A DNA stretch of 64,000 nucleotides from Pachyseris speciosa (Eukaryota; Cnidaria; Anthozoa; Scleractinia; Pachyseridae): assembly GCA_016490735.1 (NCBI GenBank), contig JAEMWC010000116.1, positions 1,030,001-1,094,000 on the forward strand, in the 5' to 3' direction. Shown here in pieces: positions 24,385-35,500 of the stretch. Position numbers and translations under genes: made by a program. Every line of letters begins with the position of its first letter. Within the stretch, counting starts at the first letter, position 1. The notes below the pieces were generated by a model that made no database searches, was not told where the DNA came from, and worked only from the letters and a program-made list of their open reading frames with translations.

Positions 24385-24829
24385 GGGGCACCCAAAGACA
24401 AGTTTCGGTAGATATCTGTTCGGTGGAGGTTAATCCGCCTTGGGTTTTCGGCGTCGATTAAAGAGTGCACTCGGAGTTTCGTTACTAAAACGTGGCCTAA
24501 AAGATTCGCAATTGGGAAATCATAGCCCCTAAGTATTTCGGAAAGGTCGTAATTGCTGTTTTTGGCAGTCAAAAACGTCAGCTAGCATTTTCGGAAAGAA
24601 AATAGTTCCCTAGAAAGTTTGTGGAAAGTTCACTTTAGCTTGCATTTTCTGAAAGGAAGATCTTGTTCCCTAACATTTTCGGGCAATTAAAATTTCAGCT
24701 AGGGAAGCCGAACAGATGAACTTCTTCTAGCTAATGAAAACATCACTTTAAACAAACTTCAAACACTATAATGTATTTAAAAATGCCTTTCTACAGCGTT
24801 TGGTTGATTTGGCTCGTTGGGTGCCCCTG
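24385..24829. mobile_element. hAT-like MITE with AGGGGCACCC ends, copy 2
   Basis: Same orientation and family as 3204-3725. It begins AGGGGCACCCAAAGACAAG and ends CGTTGGGTGCCCCTG. I see no clear target duplication. The interior is shorter than in copy 1. Confidence 0.7.
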
Positions 24830-24908
24830 ATTGAAACCGACTACCAAGAAAACGATGACCCTGAAAAGTGAATCATTAAGAAAACATCTGCAGTTTAGTT
24901 TGGCCATG

Positions 24909-25060
24909 TTAAGCCCTGGCCAAACTATCGAAAAAAAGTTGGATTCAACTTTGCTCGATCCAATATCGTTCGACCGTTTGGCCGCCCATGTTGGACGATG
25001 TTCGTCCAACAATTTTTACTCAATCAAATGTTGTATAGAGGTGGCTTTTGATCAAACATT
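24909..25060. repeat. Foldback element H, probably truncated
   Basis: TTAAGCCCTGGCCAAACTAT is the same terminal phrase as elements C and D. GTTGGAC/GTCCAAC and CAACAATTT words follow, with an internal CCGTTTGGCCGCCC. I could not locate a right end. Confidence 0.45.
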
Positions 25061-25779
25061 ACACCCAACAATTCTGCTCGACGAAAAAATATTGCAGTGT
25101 TTTGTCACTATGCCAATAAAGTTGTATCCTGAAGCGAGTCTCGTTCGCCCTGCTAGCCAATTATGCAAATGTATGGCCCGATTTCATGGAATTATAATAT
25201 TTTTGCCCGGATATCAGCATGCATTTTTCCAACCACTTCCTATGATATTAGAAGGCAAAACTTTGAAAGATCACCAGATTGTTTTTGATTCTAATAATTA
25301 TTTCCCTCGTTTTCCCAACAACTGTATGTGTTATCAGCTGGGATAATGTTAGGATCGAGATATTCTATGTTGGTTACTTCTGCACTTACGGCAGGGCTGG
25401 TTAAATTTTCCACAATAACTACCCTAACCTTAACACAAGGCAGCTAATAATAGAACTGCTTATTTCTGGTGGCGGTAACAGAATGCTGGGCATCTTATTT
25501 CTATTAATATATTAAATAATCAAATATGTAGTGTAGGTAAAGACAGTTTCTAAGTTATATTCTCATTATTTTCCAGTGATGTACGGTAGTTATTGATTTT
25601 CAAGGCAAATCTTAGCAAGAATTCTTGAGGGAAAACGGGATATGAGGCACCAATGGGTTTATGGCGAACGATAATTAATGGTAAATGATTATTTTATATC
25701 ACTCCTCCAACCGCTCAGATGGCACTGCTTAGTCTTGTCAGCTACAGGACTGGTGTACTTTTAACTTCTACTATCAGCA
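25061..25779. other. Intergenic, no gene recognised
   Basis: AT-rich DNA downstream of KXD1 with no coding motif seen. Confidence 0.4.
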
Positions 25780-25789
25780 TCTTTATGTT

Positions 25790-26290
25790 ATAGTGTCAAG
25801 TGTCTTTTTGTTCCCAGAGTTCACTGCCTGAGTTGTGTCACCACTGCTTAATGTCTGTATAACATAGCTTAAGTCAGCCATCTCAGCTGTATCACCAGTG
25901 TCTGTCTGTGCAACATCACCTGTGTGTGCCATCTCATTTGTGTCACCAGTGTCCAATGACTGTGCAGTGTCACTAAGTCTTGTGTCTGCCATCTCAGTTG
26001 TGCCACCAGTGCCTGATGTATGCCCAGTTTACCTAGTGTCTGCTGTCTCAGTTGTCACAAGTGTCTAAAGTCTGAGTCTTGTGACTTATGTCCACAATCT
26101 CACTTGTACTGCAGTCGTCCAATGTCTGTGTCTTGCGACTTGTGTCTGCTGTCTCAGTTGTATCGCCACTCTCTCATGTCTCTGTCTTGCCAACTGTGTC
26201 AACTATCTCAGTTGTATCAACGGCAAGCATAGTCTGTGATTTATCGTTTGTGTCTACTGTCTGCAATGTGTCACAAGTGCCTTCTTTTCT
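25790..26290. repeat. Degenerate 54-bp tandem repeat at the KXD1 3' end
   Basis: On the plus strand a unit of roughly 54 bp recurs about nine times, each with a core like GTGTCTGCCATCTCAGTTGT and a GTGTCCAATGTCTGTG segment. The part at 26174-26290 encodes the end of KXD1. The rest lies beyond its stop codon, where several units still carry the same DT-rich reading frame interrupted by stops and shifts. Confidence 0.75.
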
Positions 26291-27444
26291 TCTAATGCCA
26301 CTTGTTTCTAACAACACAGTGTCTTTTACTGACTGACCCATATTATTTGTACCAACTGTCTTGATGACAGCCTCATTTGCTACTGTCCTACTCATGAATT
26401 CATTGTCTTGTGCTATTGATATGCTGCCAGAAAAGTCATCATCATTTTCTTGTATTTGAAATTCTGATGCTGGAGCAGTCCTGTTTTCAACAGCGTAATC
26501 GTTGCTTTTGTTCCTAGTTGTCTTTTCTCCAAAAGACAGACTACTGTCTTGGCTCGGCAGTTCTCTTGGTTTGAGTTGCTCTTCCTCAGTATTCTTAACT
26601 TCAATACCTTGACTTTCCAAGTTAAGTTCTTTGTTTTCAGTCAATGTGCTAACAGACGCATCTTCATTCTCAATGCTTGCTCCGAGCTCTTCTTCCAGTT
26701 TCTGTATATTAGCTGATGTGGCTGCCATTTTTAAGGAATAAATCAAAATGACCTTAATTTAGACTTCCATGTAGGGCAGTATCAAGTTTAATTATATGAC
26801 TGGCTCTTTCAGCGGTCAAGATGAATCAATTCTCCTGCTGTGATTGGCTACCCGCGAGGTCAAGATGGAGCCATCTTGACCGCTCGGGATAACCCATTTG
26901 TCCCGCATTTTTATTAATTACTGTCTTTTAATTGCATGCTTTGAGTCATATAATAAATCCTTTATTGGCCAAGCGTGTTCGGTCAAGATGGCGGGATATT
27001 GGCCTCGTTCTTTTCTAGCGTGTTTATGGACCTCGACTTCATCTTGGTCCATAAACACGCAAAAAAAGAACTTGGCCAATATCCCGCCATCTTGACCTCA
27101 CGCTTGGCCAATAACCCATATGCACTGGGACATAGCTATCTCACTCAGTTTGGGCTAAATATGGTTTCTGTGCCAGGAAGAAACTTAGTGTAACACTACC
27201 ATTGAGTAAAACAGTGCAAAAACAAGCACCTTAGTTTACATGATGAACATACCATGAAAAGCAGGGCCATAATGCTTTGTTAACTTAGTCTTCAAAATTC
27301 TGATAAAAAAACAAAACAAATGAAGAATGGCTTATCAATAATCTGATAGACATAAGATAAAACCAATAGCAATGATTAATAAGACTTTCCTACTACAGTC
27401 TGTACTACTACTACCACCACCACCACCACCACCACCACCACTGC

Positions 27445-27495
<51 letters not shown>

Positions 27496-28498
27496 GGTTG
27501 GACGCCTCGCACGTGCTGTGAGTATCGACGTTGTGACAGTTCTATATTTAGAAAGTCACCAAGTTGTTTTGATTTAATTTTATCCGGATGTTGTCACAAC
27601 TCTGTCGCTGTTGTGAAGACTTAAATCCAGTAGAGTTTGTCTGCGTGAAAAGGCTTGTCGAATTTAAGACAAAGTTGGAAGCCTCGCATGTGCTGTGAGT
27701 ATCGACTCGAATTAGAATGTTGTGACAGTTCTATATTATTTAGAAAGTCGCTAAGTTGTTTTGATTTGATTTGATCCAGATGTTGTCACAACTCTGTCGC
27801 TGTTGTGAAGACTTAAATCCAGTAGAGTTTGTCCGCGTGAAAGGGCTTGCCGAAATTAAGACAAGGTTGGAAGCCTCGCACGTGCTGTGAGTATCGACTC
27901 GAATTAGAACGCTGTGACAGTAATCGCAAAGTTGTTTGGATCGCTGTGACAGTTCTATATTTAGAGACAAGTTTGCGAATTTTTGGTTTTCACGTGACGT
28001 CAGGAAAAAACTAAAATTAAACAATTAGATTTTTTACCTTCATCAGGTAAATGACACGCCAAGTCACACGCTTTGTTTTGAAAATAGAGCAGTTTGAATT
28101 TCGAGGTTTTTTACAATGCGTGATATCTGGATTGTTTCTGAGAAACATGTGACATACAAGGAAACGATTCGCTTTGTGTTTTCGAGTTTTGAATGACCAA
28201 TATGTTAAGAGAAGTGTCTATGCTAATGTTTTCAAGCTTAGCAGAGAGAAAAAAATGTTTTGAGAGACCCAAAGTAAAGTCCAGATGTTGCCACTTAATT
28301 TAGAAGTAAACAATGATAGCTGATGCCGAATATGGATGGCAACTCTCAAAACAGTTTAACGAGCTTTGCTTGTACATGATCAAAAAGGCGTTATGCAAAC
28401 CCAAAAGCAAACCACTAGCCGGATAGTTTTCGAGAATCAGAAAGCGTGCGTCTGGCTTCTGCAGCACAACAGTATCCTGAGTTAACACTCATAGAGCG

Positions 28499-28532
<34 letters not shown>

Positions 28533-29203
28533 GTTATTATTATTATTAAATAAATAAAATAATACAGCTAATAAAACTAAAATCAGGAGCATGCAATCCT
28601 ATCAGCAATGCTTCACCTTAAAATACAGTACCTTATTCAATATCTTCAATTATGACAATTGGGGCACAAATAAACAGGAAGCTCCATTACCTAATTCTCC
28701 TGAAGACAGAGTCCAAGTCTTTTTTCATGTCCACCAACATCTTGGTGTGATTTCTCAGCTGTTGGTTCAGGTTCGAATATCGTGCAGCAGACAAATCGTT
28801 GAACCTTCCAAATTTTGCATTTATCTTTTCAAATTTAGCCAGCCTGTTCGTTAAAATCATAAACTAATCATAAAATTATATTTTAAGAATTTACTACATT
28901 ACATGCATTAATTTTATCAATGACAATAATTATTTCTTCATCCATCCAATAAATGATTGTCAGTATTTTAAGTGCTTTAACTTACGTTTCTGCCTGTTTC
29001 TCAAGCATTGATTGTACATCTTGTCTATTTATCATTGTTCCCATTCTTTGACAAAAGAGATCTGATGCCGTGAAACTTCCTTCTCCATCTGGCATAGGAG
29101 AGTCAGTTTTGATGATCGATGGAACATTACGCTCACCAGAAATTCCACGTCTTTCAGCTAGGTCATACGGATTAATGCTTGTTGGATTGGGATAAGACGC
29201 CAT
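26174..29203 (-). CDS. KXD1: KxDL motif-containing protein 1, with extended tail (4 exons)
   Basis: Minus-strand exons 29203-28986, 28843-28691, 27299-27253 and 26721-26174 join in phase and give 321 aa. KXD1 is a subunit shared by the BLOC-1-related (BORC) machinery that positions lysosomes. The conserved core runs from about residue 48 (DLFCQRMGTMINRQDV) through LSAARYSNLNQQLRNHTKM to MKKDLDSVFRRI. The KxDL signature is at 113-116 and the helix RILKTKLTKHYGPAF follows. Vertebrate KXD1 is about 176 aa. The extra tail here is acidic and Ser/Thr-rich and finishes in repeats with VDT and DT pairs (VDTNDKSQTM, VDTTEIVDTV). The four-base-from-methionine start is chosen because it opens the only frame leading into the core. 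The last junction (exon 3 to 4) is the least certain. Confidence 0.85.
26791..27126. mobile_element. GTCAAGATGG foldback element, copy 2
   Basis: Lies in KXD1 intron 3. It is very similar in length and order to 7499-7831, including the long internal hairpin with TAAACACGC/GCGTGTTTA arms and the closing GGCCAATAACCCATAT. Confidence 0.8.
27411..27495. repeat. (CAC)n(ATT)n compound microsatellite
   Basis: CTACCACCACC triplets pass directly into TTATTATT triplets in KXD1 intron 2. Confidence 0.9.
27496..27970. repeat. Direct repeats of about 180 bp with ACGTGCTGTGAGTATCGAC
   Basis: Three successive blocks begin GGTTGGACGCCTCGCACGTG, GTTGGAAGCCTCGCATGTG and GGTTGGAAGCCTCGCACGTG (27496, 27671, 27866). 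The first two are followed by GTTGTCACAACTCTGTCGCT and CCAGTAGAGTTTGTC; the third is shorter and diverges. The array is tandem. Its origin is unknown. Confidence 0.7.
28499..28549. repeat. (TTA)n microsatellite
   Basis: About 50 bp of TTA/ATT triplets in KXD1 intron 2. Confidence 0.9.
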
Positions 29204-29573
29204 TATAGCTCATAGAATTTCGCTCTTGAGGCGTGTTAGTCACGTACACGTACTTGCGCCAACTTGATCTTCCTCCACCATTTTGTTCACTTCTGTAGAT
29301 TGTGAGAGAGACTGGTAACGAGGTTTCGTTACTCCGCTGGAAAAGAACTGCGGGCAGCACTTTTGTTTCAAAATGGCGGAGACATGGAAGAAAAGGCGGG
29401 AAACATTAACTCTGTAAAGCACATTTGTTTTCTCTTTTATCGAACTGGAAATCTTTATTTGTCTGGGTAAAGCTACTTTGGCGTTTCAGCTGCAACTGAG
29501 TTCTTTTGGTGTCAACTTATGTGGTATTTGAAACTTCAATTCTCAAGCTTGACTTGTCCAGTTGTAAACTTGG
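29204..29573. promoter_or_regulatory. Candidate bidirectional promoter, KXD1/FAN1
   Basis: Only 370 bp separate the two divergent start codons. No TATA box is obvious at either side, as usual for housekeeping genes. The segment must contain both transcription starts unless 5' exons exist elsewhere. This is inferred from geometry, not from motifs. Confidence 0.6.
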
Positions 29574-32500
29574 ATGAATCGTGGAAAGTCAAGGTTATCT
29601 CTTTCACGTAAACGAAAGAAAAGAGACTCAGATAGTGTGTCAGATGGCGTGTCACATCCGATTCATGTTGAAGCGAATTCCAAACGTTCTTGTAACGTGG
29701 AAGGGCGAGAATCTCAAGACATAGATCAAAACAATGGCTGTGGGAAAACATCTGAATCAGCAAAAGGTAAATCCAAAGAAACAAGCCATAACAGCACAAA
29801 GAAAGGCATAGCGGCATGGCTAAAGAAGCCGTGCAGCCCAAAAACTGTTCCCTGCCCAATGTGTGGTAAAGTTGTCTTCCTGTATAAGATAAATAAACAC
29901 TTGGACAGCAACTGTGAATCAAGTGTAACCAGCAGACATGATGATCACCTCCATGTAGTGCAGATGAAGAACAGATCACTTGGAATAGAAAATGGATGGA
30001 TTAGCTCAGATGTCCAGAAAAATGACATAAACAAGGGTTCAGTGCCAGTTACCAAGGATGGTGTGAAGAAGTCAAGAGAATGTACTGTTAATGGAAGATT
30101 TCCACAAACAAAGGAAGAGCTTGAGAGTTTGGCTCCCTTGAATAGTTCTTTCAGTTCAGACCATGGAATTCCTAAAGATGATGGTGTTGGTTTGCTGAAA
30201 GTGTCACAGGGGGCAGAAAGAAACAAGCAGAGGGTGACCAACTTGAACAGTGGAGTTACAAAGGGGAATTCTCCAGATTCATGTCACAGTGATGGGGATT
30301 CCTCTGATCAAGGATTGTATGCTAAATTCCCAGCAGCTGAGATTGCAAACAGTGTTAAAGAACACAAAAGAGATGGCTTGCAAGCAAATTCAAAAGTGCC
30401 TAGAACAAATGATCTTTCAAAGATTCCATCAAACTGTGTAGAAAATGTGGAGGCACTTAATGAAAACTTAGGAGAGGAAAATTTAGAAACTCACACTGAA
30501 GAACAGAGAGATTATGAACCATATTACCTGGCAAACTTTAAGTTGGTTTTGGCCAATGTATTGTCTAATCAGGATGACAGATGGTTATTTAATGAACAAG
30601 ATAACACCATTATTGACTTATTCAATGGAATGTCCCCAGAGGAACAGAAGCTGTACATTCGTCTTTTCCAGCGTAAACGTGGCTGGTTCAGGTGCAGTAA
30701 ACTGGAATACCCAAAGATATGCAAAGATCTGAAACCAGTTTTAGATTCTCTCATCCAAAAAGGTAAGTTTGAAATAGTTTTTTTTCTCTTTTGATTCCAG
30801 GAATACATTTTGGAAGTTATGAAACTGGAGACAGTGTGGCTGATTGATAACTGCACTGGACTTTAAATCCAGAGGCCCTCGATTCAAATCCTACTGTGTG
30901 ACTTTTCCAGGGTTCTTTTTTTATACAGGTACCAGCCTTTGTTCGCCACCAGTGCGGGACAACAAGTTCACCTGTAATTCTGAGATGGATGGCAATACTT
31001 TTTTGTGATTTCTCCTCCTATTCTCCATTGCTCTACCCCCAGCTTCGTTTCCAAAGGAAGACCCTACATTGTACTTTTCTCTTTTTTTTTTCTTGGAAGA
31101 GTGAAGTTTGCCCCTTTTGAAGAGCTTTGCATATTTAATATAATTATTTTGTAATTCATCAAAATTTGAGTGACGCACTGTATTTCTTATTTCACTCACT
31201 TTGGAGGTCTTGGATGGTTGCATCTTTGATATGCCTTAATGTGAGTGCATGATGCAGTTATGAGTGTTCTGGTCGTTATTTGACTGTGTGACCGCGTGAT
31301 GCGGTTCCAGTCAAAGCCCACATTTCACCCTTGCTCACCATAGAGTCTCCAGTAGCTCAGTGGTTAGAGCGTCCACGGAGGGTCGTGGGTTCAAATCCCA
31401 TCTGGAACTCGGATTTTTTTTTCCGAGTTTTCATTTGGGGTTTCATGCATTTCTGTCATGTTGTACATCAAAATTTGTTTCTGATTATTTGAGTGCAGTG
31501 CCCTTAAATTAGATTGGGCAACATTCAACTCATTTTACTTTCATGAGTGCACCAACAGACCTTGCAGTTTTGTGTTTCTTTTCTTGGACAGGTTTTCTAC
31601 AAGATGAACATCAACTTACCAACCTCCCAGAGACACTGAACCTTATAGCTGCTCCAGAATTAAAGCTTTTGGTCAAATCTCTTCATATTTCGACTGGGAA
31701 GAAGGGAGGTACTAAGGAAGACATAATTGAGGCAATCGTCAGCCTTGCTGAGAACCAGAAAACACTCTTTGGAAGCTTTAGAAGTGTAGTTTTGAAGAGG
31801 TACACTGTAACTCTTTGATTCACACATTACATTGGGTTCCACACCTATACGTGTATTAATAGCAAATTAATTTTTGTTCCTTTGTGAGTACACTGTATAC
31901 TTAAAAGTGTATATTGAACAGTCAAGATCATATGTAGCATGTAGATCCCATCAAGGGTATTCAACTTTACATAATAACCAAATCAATGTACGTGCTCTGA
32001 TTGGTCAATCAGCCATGGTTTATTGTTCCAGTAAACTAATGGAAATTTTGTGCATATTCTGGATTATTATATAAAAGCAATATACCACAAGTTTCTATCA
32101 GTTTATAGGCTGATAAACCACTTGGGATGTTGGAAGAACACTCGAAGAATCCATAAATCACTCGCCTGTGGCTCGTGATTTACGAATTCTTCGAGTGTTC
32201 TTCCAACATCCCAAGTGGTTTATCAGCCTATAAACTGATAGAAACTTGTGGTATATTGCTTAAGTATGTGTTATGGGTTAGAGCCTTTAATGACAGCTCT
32301 GTGCTAAGCGAGGAGAATGACTCTAAAGAGAGATCCATCTCACCATGTTCTCCTTAAAGGCTGGTTTTCACTAGTGACAGAGTTGTAGTTGTAGTCGGAG
32401 TCGTAAGAGCGCTTACGACCCAGTGAAAATCAAAAATCAGAGTCGTAAGCGGAGTCATAAGCTCGACGGAATCGGAGTCGGAAGAATCTGAATGTTTCCA

Positions 32501-35500
32501 TTTTCTTCCATTCCGCTTATGACTCTGTCGCTTATGATGCAATGAAAACTAGATTGTTGGAGTCGGAAGCAGAAGCCGAAGAACCAACCAATCACAATGC
32601 TTGTTCCCACGCTCTCGGATTACAGTTTGATACCAAAATAGTGCTTCAGACTCCGACAATCTAGTTTTCACTATATCATAAGCGATGGAGTCATAACAGA
32701 ATCAGTATTTTGCTTCTGACTCCGTCGCTTTGATTTTCACTAGATCATCATGCTGCATGCTTCTGATTACGACTACGACTCCAACTTCGTCACTAGTGAA
32801 CACCAGCCTTAAGGCATTTGTCAAACCCATGACTTCTTAATTCTTTCATGTCTGGTGCCCTTGCAACTAAAGTATGCAGCCTTGGCCTGATTGTCTTGAC
32901 AGTAATGCTTCATTATTTTTACTTAGGACTACTGTACATTCAAACTGAGCTGTACTTTTTTAACAGAGCCAAGCAAGCTCTTGGGTGTTGTGTAAGAGTG
33001 GCTGCTGATGCCAGAGAAGTGTTTAACAGAGTTTTGTTGCTGTTTACAATGAATGTCATCCCAGATGACGCGGATACTACAAACAATGGGCAGGCTCTGC
33101 AACTGTAAGCTTTTGCATAAAAATGTATTAATTATTTTTTTCAATTCCAATCGCTGTACAGAACAAGATGTAATCATAGGATGTAATCTGTTATATTGTG
33201 TATATTACAACTCTATATATTTGAAATTATTTTGCTTCATTCTTTGATCAAAATGTAATGGAAAAAGTGCCCATTAATACCTTTTGTCAACTGAACAGTA
33301 TTCCCATGAATTTAACAGTCCTAAGGTGTGACATAACAAATTTTTGAAATGATTTTCAGAAAGAGCAAGATAAAAAAATGCTAACTTGCCAAAATCGGCA
33401 TGTAGAGGCAAATTGGCTCTGAGATAAATTAACACCATTACACTCTGCTGTCTCCATACAATTCCTTCTAAATAGGTGTTTCAATATTTTAAAGAAAACG
33501 ACAACACTCTTAAATTTGCAAAACATGTTTCGACAGAAACTTCTGTCATCTTCAGTAGGTGTTTCTGGTAAACAGAGCAGCTGATCTTACTTTTTGATAG
33601 TTAAGTTACAGTAAGTACCCCCCCTTTTTCCTTCATTAATGAAAATTGTCAGGTAAAGAGTACTTACCTGAAAGTTAATTGTTTGTAGACTGCATGGTTT
33701 TGAATTAAATATTGTTAATATTAAATTAGTTTTAATGCTGAGTCATTTGATCTGACTTCTTAGGTCAATGTTGTTTCTTGCTAACATTGGCAAGGTTGTC
33801 TACCCTGCATACGTGATTGAGAGACCCACACCGGTATTCAATTCTCGTGATAGTCTCATCACCTTTGCAGCTGCTTACCAGCAAAAGCATGAGATGCTAT
33901 TGGCATTGGAGAGTAACAATTTTGAACATGCTTACAGCTATTACCCTGAAGCTTCCAAGAAGTTTAATGACATTCTTGCCAAACTCAAAGATGTTTCGAG
34001 TGTCCCAGCAGCTCTTCTTCCAGAGCACTTGCGATGCTTCACTGCCGAGTGGGCCATCACTAAGATGTGCTATTATGGAGTGGAGGTGTTGCAGAAGTGG
34101 CGGCAGTACGAAGAAGCTGTGAATCAGCTGGAAATTTTGCTACAGCAAGATGTGTTTTGCTTTGATTCACGTGGACGGTGGTATGACAGACTGGCACTGA
34201 ATTTACATCAACACTTGAAAAGACCAGAAAAGGTATTTAAAATTGAGAAAAGCCCCCTTCAATGACTGACCTTTGAAGTTCATGGTATTAAACTTGTATT
34301 TAACCCTGATAACTATTGATCAGTCGACAAAAACAACTTGCTTACAAACGTTTTGAACAGTATTGGTTGATACTTGGTCGACTAGTGCCTTAAGTACACA
34401 AGATCCTAAATCCTTTACTATCTTCATGAATAGGCCATGGAGGTCATCAGACAAGGTCTATCAGACCCACATGTTCGGTTTGGACGTCACCTGGCACTGG
34501 TTCAGCGAGCAAAGCGTATTCTTTCTTCACCTGCTTTTCAAAAAGGAAAGAAGAAAAAGTGTGAGGAATTTGCTGATCTTGATTTAAAAGAACCGAGTCC
34601 CTCCAAGAGTGTAAGTTAAAAAACTCCACATAGCTCTAAGTGTTAGATAAGCAAGTCACGAAAGGGCATATTGGCCAAACTGACATTTGAAATCTCATTA
34701 ACATGAACTTGCTGTCCTAGACCAAATGCACCATTCTTCACTCTACACGAGTCCATTCATTAGAATTCTGTGCTAAAACAAAGGTTTTCATCCATCCATT
34801 TGACCATTTGAGCAGGGGGCGCCAAAAATTTCATGATTCACTTGTCCTTCGGACAACCATCAGGAAGAACTTGGTTGTCCAAAGCCCAAAAGTCCTGGAA
34901 GAACATGCTCTGTCCAGGTTCAGCCATTTTAAATTTCAGTTTAGGGGTTTGAAACTCAGATAAACCCAAACGCGCATCTGTAGTTTACAGAGCCTTTCAT
35001 CAAAGCATAGCTATTTGTTGGACTGTTTAGAGGCCTTCTGTAAAGTAAGAACCTTCTTTTTTTTCATGAATGGATAAATTTTTATTTTCTAAGTAAAGTT
35101 TTGTGTCAATTTTCATTTGTTTTATTATTTGTGGGGAAAGAGAAATGTGCTTGTGTTTCGGACAAGTTGTGTCAAAGATTAACTTGTCAGAATCAAATTT
35201 CTTCTTGTCCCGGACAATAATAATAATAATAATAATAATGATAATAATAATAATAATAATAAACTCTCGGAGCAGAGTAGAGACTGAACCAACAAACTCA
35301 GCCCACTTATGACGTGGAGTCCAGGAATCGAACCCGGGACACATTGTTGGAAGGCGAGCGCACTCACCACTACGCCAACCCTGCTCCCCCCACGCCAACC
35401 CTGCTCCCCCACGCCAATCCTGCTCCCCCCACGCCAACCCTGTAATCGGACAGAGGTTTTGTTGCACCCTGTTGAGTTCCCTCTGTCCGTCCATTCATTT

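Noticed and set aside
24831..25346. A 171-codon plus-strand open frame
   Set aside because: It runs across the boundary between a hAT-like MITE and a foldback end, and has no recognisable domain or splice context.
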